Made by a program: the position numbers and the translations under genes. DNA of 43,300 bases, taken from assembly GCF_000685075.1 (NCBI RefSeq), contig NZ_BAYD01000089.1, positions 1 to 43,300 of the forward strand, given 5' to 3'. Of this stretch, positions 1-8,719 are shown in pieces (within the stretch, counting starts at the first letter, position 1; each line of letters opens with the position of its first letter). The notes under the pieces are model-generated. The model was not told where the DNA came from. It made no database searches and was given only the letters and a program-made list of their open reading frames with translations. Origin of the DNA: Paraburkholderia oxyphila NBRC 105797 (GTDB lineage Bacteria > Pseudomonadota > Gammaproteobacteria > Burkholderiales > Burkholderiaceae).

Positions 1-109
1 CGAGACCTGCTCGAGAGATTTCTAGACCTCGTTCACTTGCAGCCGTGCAAGAAGATCTCGCGCGCTTTTCAGTATCCACATATCCGTCCAACGCCGGCCG
101 CCTTGATGC

Positions 110-637
110 TCAGAGCTTGATGCGTTGAAGCTCTGCCTGAATGAGATCGTGGTCGATCGCGGTGGGGTCGAACGTTTCGCCGTACCAGTCGATCATGCGT
201 TCGTGCTCCGGGTGGGCGGAGTCGGCAATCGCCTCGAGGAACCCAGCGTAGCCATATGGGCCGCCTACATCTTCGGGCGGGCAAGCATTGGCGCCGCCGA
301 GGTATACGGGCGTCGGGCAGGCATCCGCCGGCAAGACCTTTTCCACCTTGATCTTGTGCTCCCAATCGTCGCCGAAGTCGTAGACGTACCGCAATGAGGC
401 GGCGCCGCCCAGGCTCTTGCTCAGCCTCACTCTTACTTCAGAGACTACCGATTTGTCGTCGAACTCCGGATCGGGGATGCCATAGCGCTCTCCGGCGATT
501 TCGAACTCATGCAGATGGTAGTCGTACCAGCCCATCGCGGCTTGTATGACCCGATGTAATTTGGCGAGCGTGATCGTCTCTGGTACTAGAACTCGCCGCC
601 AGATCAGCGGCTTGATTCCCGACAGTTCGATCTTCAA
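110..637 (-). CDS. Plasmid pRiA4b ORF-3-like protein, 5' end doubtful
   Basis: The product matches the pRiA4b ORF-3 family (PF07929): an early LSGIKPLIWRRVLVP strand, then AAMGWYDYHLHEF, a YDFGDDWEHKI segment and a C-terminal CPPEDVGGPYGYAGF motif. The family is common on plasmids and in accessory regions and has no firmly established function. No good start codon is visible. The given start is a TTG at 637. In the same frame an ATG at 685-683 with an AGAGG motif upstream is followed after two codons by a TGA (676-674), after which the frame runs open into the conserved domain. A nonsense mutation at codon 4 would explain this; the gene may be dead or may start at a near-cognate codon. Family assignment is secure; intactness is not. 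Confidence 0.75.
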   Translation of the reverse strand: MKIELSGIKPLIWRRVLVPETITLAKLHRVIQAAMGWYDYHLHEFEIAGERYGIPDPEFDDKSVVSEVRVRLSKSLGGAASLRYVYDFGDDWEHKIKVEKVLPADACPTPVYLGGANACPPEDVGGPYGYAGFLEAIADSAHPEHERMIDWYGETFDPTAIDHDLIQAELQRIKL

Positions 638-743
638 TTGCAGCAGTTGTCGCGACGAACGGGAAGTGGTTTTTCATGCAGCCATCTCACGCGGCCTCTT
701 GCAGGACGGGGTGCATTTCGATATTCCGGGGATCCGACAAAAC

Positions 744-775
744 AAAAAGCCCGTCACTCGCATGACGGGCTTTTT
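744..775 (-). terminator. Rho-independent terminator after rpoD
   Basis: A perfect 13-bp inverted repeat (AAAAAGCCCGTCA / TGACGGGCTTTTT) with a 6-nt loop at 757-762. The T-run falls at the end of the stem on either strand, so it can stop rpoD transcription from the right and could also act on plus-strand transcripts. Confidence 0.88.
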
Positions 776-777
776 CA

Positions 778-804
778 TTTTATCGCTAAATTTCAGCGAT
801 AAAA
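778..804. repeat. Inverted repeat just after the rpoD stop
   Basis: A second perfect palindrome, TTTTATCGCT / AGCGATAAAA (10-bp arms, 7-nt loop at 788-794), lies between the rpoD stop at 809 and the main terminator. It is AT-rich and could be a second terminator, an mRNA 3'-end stabiliser or a protein site. A similar TTTTATC..GATAAAA palindrome lies upstream of rpoD at 3144-3167. Confidence 0.6.
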
Positions 805-808
805 CCGT

Positions 809-2788
<1,980 letters not shown>

Positions 2789-2975
2789 TACAATCTCCTC
2801 GAAAGGATTTGCCCAGCGAGGGCAAAAAAGGGTCACGCGCCAGCGGCGTGGCGTCCTGGCGATGACGAAAAAATGCAGGGGAATGGGCGGAGGCGAATGC
2901 CGGTCCCGCCGAGCAAGCGCCAAACGCACAATGGCGTGGCGGCCTGGATTTTCGTGCAATGCAGAAAGATCGCGT

Positions 2976-3004
2976 ATGGTAGTGCGTTCCGCCACGTGAG
3001 GCAA
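2976..3004 (-). promoter_or_regulatory. Candidate sigma-70 promoter for rpoD
   Basis: On the minus strand TTGCCT (3004-2999) and TACCAT (2981-2976) are separated by 17 nt, each matching the consensus at 4 of 6 positions. It would give a leader of about 180 nt to the TTG start. The rest of the gene-free stretch 2789-3316 shows only the palindrome at 3144-3167. The promoter call is inferred from spacing and is weak. Confidence 0.3.
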
Positions 3005-3143
3005 CCGTAATCGTCGCTTCGGCGCACCTGGCAGGGTCGCCCGGGGTCGAAACGTAATTGAAAGGTCGTCAAGGTGGCGGTTTTTGGCGCTTCGCGGCTT
3101 TCCACGCGCGTGATTAGACGCGATTCCGGGACGATGGTTCGCT

Positions 3144-3167
3144 CGTTTTATCTCGCCAGATAAAACG
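3144..3167. repeat. Perfect palindrome upstream of rpoD
   Basis: CGTTTTATCT / AGATAAAACG, 10-bp arms around a 4-nt loop (CGCC). It sits between the end of the GFA gene (3317) and rpoD. It could terminate GFA transcription, although no T-run follows the stem, or be an operator. Confidence 0.55.
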
Positions 3168-3316
3168 GGCGCATTGCCTGGAATTCCGCCGAAGAGACGC
3201 CTGGGTGCACGAGACGCGCTGCGATCGATCCCCGCTGTGCCGATTGCAGTGCGCCGCAATATAAGAAGAACGCCTGGACATGCGTTTGGGTTGACCGTCG
3301 TGTCCTCTCCGGCGCG

Positions 3317-3745
3317 TTATGGCGGAAATTCGGCGTATTGCGGTAGCGCATCGGCAATCTCGTGCCATGGTGCCTTGGAGCCGACAAAGATGTGTCCTTG
3401 GGGGTGGATGGACGGCGTGTCGATGAGCGTCCCCATCGTGACGTGGACGAACGCCCCTTCGCGAACTACGGAATACAGCAGCGAGCCGCAGTGGCGGCAA
3501 TGAACGTCGTGTGCGGCGCCTGGATCGCCGTAGACAAGCAGATCGCCCTCGCCTTGTTCGAGACGCAAGCTCGCGCGCTCGATGCCCGCGAACGGCTTGA
3601 ACGCCGAGCCCGTGGCGCGCCGGCATTCCGAGCAATGGCAATTGAAGGCGTAGCCGAATGCGTCCGCGACGTGATAGCGCACGGCGCCGCACAGGCACTG
3701 GCCGTGCAGCGTGGCGTGGGTATTTTCAGCCGGCGTTGAATTCAT
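3317..3745 (-). CDS. GFA family protein (Mss4-like zinc fold)
   Basis: A 142-residue protein of the GFA family (PF04828; named after glutathione-dependent formaldehyde-activating enzyme). The cysteine pattern is complete: GQCLCGAVRY near residue 15, then CHCSECRRATGSAFKPF and CRHCGSLLY, which in the family bind one structural and one catalytic zinc. Family members range from S-hydroxymethylglutathione synthase to proteins of unknown role, so no reaction is assigned. Monocistronic; the nearest same-strand gene downstream is rpoD, 528 bp away. No strong ribosome site precedes the ATG at 3745, but the conserved N-terminus supports this start. Confidence 0.85.
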   Translation of the reverse strand: MNSTPAENTHATLHGQCLCGAVRYHVADAFGYAFNCHCSECRRATGSAFKPFAGIERASLRLEQGEGDLLVYGDPGAAHDVHCRHCGSLLYSVVREGAFVHVTMGTLIDTPSIHPQGHIFVGSKAPWHEIADALPQYAEFPP

Positions 3746-4086
3746 GGGAGCCAGGAAGCAAACGAAACGTTACCGACGCGCCGTGTTGCGCATTGCCGTC
3801 TTGTTTATAGACGACCGTCGCGAAAAGGCGTGTCTCGTTGTACAGCAGTCCGTGCGCGGCGAAAGGTAACCACTTATGGGATTTTGCACCCTGCAAATTG
3901 GCTTGCCGCGCGCTGCGACCGCCCCGCAAGGCCGATAGAAGCCCCTCAAACCCCATCCAGCGCACCTTTTAGTCTGTTGGCGCACATCAAATGGGACCCA
4001 TCACGCTGCGCCCGGTCCCAAATCCGGTTACCTCACTCACAGCCATTCACGGCGACGACCGGACCAGCCAGCCACAACGGCTGCGC
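3746..4086. other. Gene-free stretch
   Basis: No convincing gene, RNA or repeat was seen here. A minus-strand frame upstream of the GFA start stays open to about 3965 and contains a protein-like segment, but it has no ribosome site and no recognised family. Confidence 0.4.
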
Positions 4087-4431
4087 TTATCCGGGCCGTT
4101 CCCTCAACTCCTTCAGTCCCTTGATTACGACGAGCAACGCGCGGCCGTGCTCCTCCGAGCCGTCCCACACGTCGACGATGGCGTTGCGCAGCAGCTCGTT
4201 ATAAGCGGCCGCGTGCCGCGAGGCGGGCTTCACGCCGTAGAAACTGCATAGCTTATTGAATGACGCACTCCGGCGCAGCCTGCGGCCGTTCGACAGCCGA
4301 AGCCGTGAGACCGTTGGCTGGCTGACCCCGGAAAGCCGCGCAATTTCGCTGGACGAGCGTGCGTCGGCCGATAGCCGGCGCAGCAGTTCCTGCACGGGAA
4401 AATCAGTGTCTGGGGCTTCCATGTCATGCAT
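4087..4431 (-). CDS. Small helix-turn-helix regulator
   Basis: A 114-residue protein with one obvious DNA-binding motif near residues 25-45 (EIARLSGVSQPTVSRLRLSN), typical of Cro/LacI-like helix-turn-helices. The rest is helical and unrecognised (VWDGSEEHGRALLVVIKGLKELRERPG at the end). Two starts are possible: ATG at 4431, preceded by AGGT, or ATG at 4422. A perfect TATAAT lies at 4435-4430 on this strand; if it is the -10 box, transcription would begin near the second ATG and the mRNA would be nearly leaderless. Divergent from the unknown gene at 4502, 70 bp away, so it probably controls that gene and itself. This is inferred from arrangement only. Confidence 0.7.
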   Translation of the reverse strand: MHDMEAPDTDFPVQELLRRLSADARSSSEIARLSGVSQPTVSRLRLSNGRRLRRSASFNKLCSFYGVKPASRHAAAYNELLRNAIVDVWDGSEEHGRALLVVIKGLKELRERPG

Positions 4432-4501
4432 TATACCTATACAGTAACGTTTATTGAATTGCTCGCCGGATTGGCGGGCACGCTGCATTCCGAGGAAGTC
4501 G

Positions 4502-5644
4502 ATGGCACTGAAACACCTACCGCCCACGTTTTGCTGGTCCAGGATCGGATCGGAGACGGGAGAAGATCTCCCCACGATCGTCCTTCGCAAGGAGTGGGAG
4601 CGCCGGTTGGGGGGCGGGCGGTTTCTGTGGGGCATCAACCAGTCGCTCGGCAGCAGCGCGCAGGTCGCCGCGCTGCGCACGGGCTCGCTCCTCGCGCTGT
4701 TCTCGCCGGCGGCCAGCCGTCCGCGGGTTGCCGACGTCAAGCGTGAAGACGCACTCGTCTGGAACGCGTGGGTGGACGCGAGCGGCCAGGTTCGGCCGCT
4801 GCCGCAGCACGTGTTCGTCACGAGCCGCACGCGCTTTCCTTCGGGCAAGCCGCGCGATCATCACTACGCGCTCGTGTGCGCGTCGCCCACGGAACTCAGC
4901 ATCGGCAGCAGCCTGCGCGTGCAGCCCGAGCGCCTGCGCAGCGTGAGCACGGCAAAGGCGCCGTGCGCGACGCAGGGCACGGTGGTGGTGGACCGCGTCG
5001 AGCGCGCGGCGCCAAAGGCGGGTGCGGAATTCGGCGCGAAGGGGTATCCCGTCGCGTTTGGCGTGGAGCTCGAGGCGCCGTATTTCGTGCGTCTTGCCCA
5101 GCCCACGCGCGTAAAGGCGCGCGATATGGCGGCGCTTCACGAGGCGGTGCGCAATGCCGACTTCGAGGCGTATCTGGAACTCACGAAGCGTCTGCGCAGC
5201 GAAGCGCCGGCGCAGCATGCGCGTGGCGTGACGAGCGATCTCTTCGACCTGCTGGCGAAGGCGCGCGACCTTGCCGCGATGCGTTCGATCTCGCGCGACA
5301 CCGACTTCGACGCCTATGCCGAGCGGGCGCGCAGCCGCTGCGGTGAAACTTCGGCGCTACTGGCGCGCGGTGTCACGCGCGAGCTCTTTGCGCGCGACCT
5401 CTTCGATATGGCGCCGGCGGAGCGCACGGCACCCGCACGGCGAGGCGGGGGGGCTCGCGCCAGGAGCGCGTCATTCGGGGCGTCCCCCAAGGGGAGCACT
5501 CTCGGGGTGCAGGGGGACTTGCTGCACTGCGTCCCCCAAGGGGATTTGCTACGCGGCACAGACTGGACGCAATTAACAATGGAACTCATCCATGGCGATC
5601 AACACCCGTTCAAGCGAGGCCGAGGCCGCCCGACGCTTTCTTGA
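4502..5644 (+). CDS. Unrecognised protein with a tandem internal repeat
   Basis: A 380-residue protein I cannot place in a named family. The ATG at 4502 has GAGGAAG just upstream, unlike the TTG at 4454. The N-terminal ~200 residues look globular (GGRFLWGINQSLG at 39-51, ALFSPAASRPRV at 65-76, HVFVTSRTRFPSG at 103-115). Residues about 212-256 and 259-303 form a tandem duplication sharing ..DFEAY / DFDAY.., ..ARGVTSDLF / ARGVTRELF... The last ~55 codons run through a short repeated DNA element (5480-5544), and the gene ends 53 nt inside the next one, so the native stop may have been lost. Divergent from the HTH gene at 4431. Signals for secretion or membrane insertion are absent. Confidence 0.7.
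   Translation: MALKHLPPTFCWSRIGSETGEDLPTIVLRKEWERRLGGGRFLWGINQSLGSSAQVAALRTGSLLALFSPAASRPRVADVKREDALVWNAWVDASGQVRPLPQHVFVTSRTRFPSGKPRDHHYALVCASPTELSIGSSLRVQPERLRSVSTAKAPCATQGTVVVDRVERAAPKAGAEFGAKGYPVAFGVELEAPYFVRLAQPTRVKARDMAALHEAVRNADFEAYLELTKRLRSEAPAQHARGVTSDLFDLLAKARDLAAMRSISRDTDFDAYAERARSRCGETSALLARGVTRELFARDLFDMAPAERTAPARRGGGARARSASFGASPKGSTLGVQGDLLHCVPQGDLLRGTDWTQLTMELIHGDQHPFKRGRGRPTLS
5480..5544. repeat. Pair of GCGTCCCCCAAGGGGA direct repeats
   Basis: The same 16-mer occurs at 5480-5495 and 5529-5544, each containing a CCCC-AA-GGGG near-palindrome, with a related GGGGGACTTGCTGC segment between them. It looks like a dispersed intergenic repeat. Here it is read as the C-terminal tail of the preceding gene. 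Confidence 0.65.
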
Positions 5645-5849
5645 GGCCAGCCGCAACGTCGATCAGGCATTCCGCGCCATGCGCGCCGTGCACGACGAAA
5701 GAGACGACTCGGACCGGACACTGGCCTGCGGCGCGGCCCAGTCGCGTCTCGATCTCGCGCTGGACGAGCTGGCCCGCGCGCAGGCGTTGTTCGACTCAGT
5801 GGCGCGCGTGCAGGGGCGGCGGCGCGTCCGGGGCGGGATGGATGCCTGA
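5592..5849 (+). CDS. Small helical protein, function unknown
   Basis: 85 residues, predicted almost entirely helical (ARRFLEASRNVDQAFRAMRAVHDERD, then SRLDLALDELARAQALFDSVARV), with no cysteine cluster, signal peptide or membrane segment. No family recognised. The start ATG at 5592 has GGAA about 8 nt upstream. It overlaps the end of the 4502 gene by 53 nt in another frame and is followed 39 nt later by the methyltransferase, so the three could be co-transcribed. Its codon use fits the region, but a gene this small is only moderately supported. Confidence 0.5.
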   Translation: MAINTRSSEAEAARRFLEASRNVDQAFRAMRAVHDERDDSDRTLACGAAQSRLDLALDELARAQALFDSVARVQGRRRVRGGMDA

Positions 5850-5888
5850 AAGATCGCGCCAGGCGGCCCCCATCACTGACATGCCGAA

Positions 5889-6755
5889 ATGACGCGCGAG
5901 GCCGCGCAAACCGGCGTGGGCCCCATGGCGCTGGTGGCCGTCGAGCAACAGCTCGCGCCCCAACGGCGCATCGTCGAAGACGATCTCGCCGCCGCGCTGC
6001 TGCCCGCGCCCGCCCGCTGGCTCATCGCGTTGATGGGCCAGCGCACGGCGGCGCACATGGCCGCGATGGCCGAGCGCAAGTATCCGGGCTTGTGGGGCGG
6101 CATGCTATGCCGCAAGCGCTATATCGACGAAAAGCTGCTCGAAGCGCTCCCGCAAATGGAGGCGTTCGTGAACCTCGGCGCGGGCTTCGATACGCGCGCC
6201 TACCGGCTGCTGCGCGGCACCACCGTGCATGCGTGGGAGCTGGATCAGCCGGTCAATATCGCGGCCAAGCGCAAGCGCCTCGCGAAGCGCTTCGGCGCGA
6301 TACCGTCATTCGCGACGCTCGTGGCAGTGGATTTCGAGCATCTCGCGCTCGATGCCGTGCTGGCCGCGCAAGGCTATACGCGCAACCGTCGCACCTTCTT
6401 CGTCTGGGAGGGCGTCACGCAATATCTCGACGAGGCGACCGTGCGCGCCACGCTCGAAATGCTGGCGCGGGCCGCGCCCGGCAGCCGTCTCGCGTTCACG
6501 TACGTGAGCAAGGATTTTCTCGAAGGGCGTGTACCGCCCGGCCAGGAAGCGCTATATGGGCGCTTCGTCTCGCGGCAGGCGATCTGGCGCTTCGGCCTCG
6601 ATCCCGAAGCGGTGCGCGCGTTTCTCGCGCCTTACGGCTGGCGTGCGATCGAGCAGCCCGAGCCCGAGGCGCTCGCACGCCGATACATCGCCCCCACTGG
6701 CCGCCCGCTCACCTGCATGCCGATCGAGCGCACGGTCTATGCCGAGCGCGTCTAG
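5889..6755 (+). CDS. Class I SAM-dependent methyltransferase (LCMT-like)
   Basis: 288 residues of the leucine carboxyl methyltransferase-like family (PF04072, COG3315). The SAM-binding motif I is FVNLGAGFDTRAYRL at 93-107, followed by an acidic strand end (HAWELDQP) and the family hallmark FFVWEGVTQYLDEATVRATL. Bacterial members methylate mostly unknown small acids or polyketide intermediates, so the substrate is not assigned. The ATG at 5889 has only a weak ribosome site; ATG 5925 is a possible alternative. Convergent with the end of the cellulose operon, with only 47 bp between stops and no clear terminator. Confidence 0.85.
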   Translation: MTREAAQTGVGPMALVAVEQQLAPQRRIVEDDLAAALLPAPARWLIALMGQRTAAHMAAMAERKYPGLWGGMLCRKRYIDEKLLEALPQMEAFVNLGAGFDTRAYRLLRGTTVHAWELDQPVNIAAKRKRLAKRFGAIPSFATLVAVDFEHLALDAVLAAQGYTRNRRTFFVWEGVTQYLDEATVRATLEMLARAAPGSRLAFTYVSKDFLEGRVPPGQEALYGRFVSRQAIWRFGLDPEAVRAFLAPYGWRAIEQPEPEALARRYIAPTGRPLTCMPIERTVYAERV

Positions 6756-6802
6756 CCCCACCGCCCACTCTAGCCCCGCTGGCACCGTGGCACGCGCGGC
6801 AA

Positions 6803-7009
6803 CTACTCGCGCGGCTCTGCCTTGAGATCGAGCAGTTGTGCGACGAGCGGCCAGCGTCCGGCGGCTGCCTGCCAGGCGTCCTCGGCCTGCACGTCGAAAT
6901 AGCGCTCGGCGTCCACGCCCTCGACGAGTCGCGCGAGCGCGTCGATATCGCCAGGCAGGCGCGCCACGTTGCGTGCGCGCCGCCCGTTCAGCCAGCGTCC
7001 CAGCGCCAT
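6803..7009 (-). CDS. bcsR: BcsR-like cellulose biosynthesis protein
   Basis: A 68-residue protein that aligns with the small E. coli BcsR: a DIDAL..LV....AERYFDV stretch near 21-40 and the ending GRWPLVAQLLDLK near 51-63, corresponding to KRWPLLAEF in E. coli. BcsR there binds BcsQ and supports assembly of the cytosolic part of the secretion complex. Here it is the last gene of the operon, and its ATG follows the bcsG stop directly (TAAATG), so it is probably translated by coupling. Identification rests on short-motif similarity plus context. Confidence 0.7.
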   Translation of the reverse strand: MALGRWLNGRRARNVARLPGDIDALARLVEGVDAERYFDVQAEDAWQAAAGRWPLVAQLLDLKAEPRE

Positions 7010-8605
7010 TTACTTGCCTCCTTGCACCCAGACGCCATCCGGCGTATGGATCACGTAGCCGGTGGGCGTGGTCATCATCACGGTGCCCTCGTTCTCGCCC
7101 ACCATGCGCGTTTGCGGCAGGTTCGTCGCATATTGGGCGAGCGGCTGGGCCCCCGGCAGGAACGGGCTGCTCGCGACGAGGTTCGAGAGCAGTTGCGCGA
7201 GCGCGAGATAGCTCGTGGGCGTATCGATCGTGACCGGCCCGCCCGCGTGCTCCGTGCCCGCACGCAGGCCCACCACTTTCACGCCCACCGGCACGTGCAC
7301 GATGTTCGGCGTGGGGATCTCGCGCATGCCCGCGATCTGGTTGTCTTCGCCGCGCAGCGCCGCGCCATGCTCGGGCACGAACACGATCACGGCCTTGCGG
7401 CCCGACTGTGCGACGAGGTCGATCAGCTTGTCGACGTCGCCGAGCAGCGACTGCAGACGGATCGGATAGGACTGCAGGCTCGTGAGATTGGCGTTGGCGC
7501 CGGGCAGGCGGTTGCCGTCGTGCATCGTCACGGTGTTGTAGTAGAGCGCGACCGGCCCGCCGCCAGCGGCGACGCGCTGCTTGTACCAGCGCGAAAGCAC
7601 GTCGTAGTCGCCCACGAGCGGCGAGCCGTCGAACTCCTTCATGACCACGGGCAGGCCGTCGTTCGGGGGGATCGTCACGCCCGGCAAGCCGATTTCCTTG
7701 AGCACGGTGCCGCGGAAGTCGTCGAAGCGGCCATTGTGGTTGAGCAGCGCGTTCGGCGTGTAGCCCGCCTGCGCGAGCTGCGCGAACAGGTGGCATTCGG
7801 GCGGCGCCGGATCGTAGAGCGCCTTGTGCGGCTCTTGCCCGCAGGTTGCGCGCAGCACGCGGATGGCCGCCGGACCGCTATAGCTCGCGCCGGAGCTGAA
7901 GTTCGTGAAGATGTAGTCGAAGCGCGAGAAGAGCGGGTTGTTGCGCATCTTCACGACGTCCATATCGTCCCACGAGAGCGAGCAGATATGCACGACGATG
8001 ATGTCGAACTGCGCGCTGGCGTCGCTCGTGAGCGGCGTGAAGTTGACGTGGCGGCCTTCCTCATTGGCGCGGAACGCGGCGAGCTGCTGGTCGTAGTCGC
8101 CCACCTGATCGTTGCGCGGCTCATTGCCGGTGCCGTTGGTGTTGTCGCCCTGGTCGCCGTTCTGGGCGAGCGCGCTGGTGGCGTTCGCGATCAGCGTGCC
8201 CGCGCCCTGCCATAGCGGCACCGCGATGAGCGCGATCAGCACGAGCGTCGTCACGCGGATCCAGCGATTGATGAGGAAGTAGAGCAGCAGGGCGAGCGCC
8301 GCGCTCACGACCATCGATAGCGACACCACGCGCCCGATCAGCTCCAGCATGTACGAGGCCTGGAAGGTGAGCAGCACGGGGATCTGCGAGATCGCGCGCT
8401 CGATGGGCGGCATGCTCGACTCGTGATAGACGAGCGCGATGCCCGCGACGATCGCCAGCACGTTGCGCACGATGCGTAGCCAGCGCCGCTTCACCGGTAT
8501 GAGCAGCGCGAACGCGAACAGGATGTTCAGCACCCAGTCCGCTGTGAGCTTGCCGACCGAGAAGAGGTACAGCTTGGCTAAGAAGTAGAGATTCCAGAGG
8601 CCCAT
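7010..8605 (-). CDS. bcsG: Cellulose phosphoethanolamine transferase BcsG
   Basis: 531 residues. Transfers phosphoethanolamine from lipid to cellulose on the periplasmic side. The N-terminal ~135 residues hold several membrane segments (VLNILFAFALLIPV, VLAIVAGIALVYH, SAALALLLYFLI, TLVLIALIAVPLW), followed by an Asn/Gly/Asp-rich linker and the periplasmic alkaline-phosphatase-like domain. Residues matching the E. coli zinc site and nucleophile are all present: Cys208 in HICSLSW, Ser243 in SYSGPAAIR, Glu412-His413 in VPEHGAALRGE. The Cys-to-Ser spacing of 35 equals that in E. coli (243 to 278). It lies 114 bp downstream of bcsA with a weak ribosome site. Confidence 0.95.
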   Translation of the reverse strand: MGLWNLYFLAKLYLFSVGKLTADWVLNILFAFALLIPVKRRWLRIVRNVLAIVAGIALVYHESSMPPIERAISQIPVLLTFQASYMLELIGRVVSLSMVVSAALALLLYFLINRWIRVTTLVLIALIAVPLWQGAGTLIANATSALAQNGDQGDNTNGTGNEPRNDQVGDYDQQLAAFRANEEGRHVNFTPLTSDASAQFDIIVVHICSLSWDDMDVVKMRNNPLFSRFDYIFTNFSSGASYSGPAAIRVLRATCGQEPHKALYDPAPPECHLFAQLAQAGYTPNALLNHNGRFDDFRGTVLKEIGLPGVTIPPNDGLPVVMKEFDGSPLVGDYDVLSRWYKQRVAAGGGPVALYYNTVTMHDGNRLPGANANLTSLQSYPIRLQSLLGDVDKLIDLVAQSGRKAVIVFVPEHGAALRGEDNQIAGMREIPTPNIVHVPVGVKVVGLRAGTEHAGGPVTIDTPTSYLALAQLLSNLVASSPFLPGAQPLAQYATNLPQTRMVGENEGTVMMTTPTGYVIHTPDGVWVQGGK

Positions 8606-8719
8606 GTTCAGTCGCGTTCCAGCGTGAATTCCGTGTCGTTATGGCGTGCGTGCAGTGTGTGTGCGTCGCGCCCTGCGTGCTAGCCGTGTCGTCGCTGCGT
8701 CGTGTCTGCGTTGTCTCGC

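Noticed and set aside
1..120. Open plus-strand frame running in from the left edge and stopping at 118-120
   Set aside because: About 39 codons with no recognisable family and overlapping the end of the pRiA4b-like gene; too short to call a gene end.
3726..3965. Minus-strand frame upstream of the GFA gene with a protein-like segment
   Set aside because: No ribosome site, no family match, overlaps the GFA start; could be a decayed gene but cannot be supported.
4430..4460. Full sigma-70 promoter for the HTH gene using TATAAT at 4435-4430
   Set aside because: The -10 box is perfect, but the matching -35 (TTCAAT) fits only half of the consensus, so it is described only in the gene entry.
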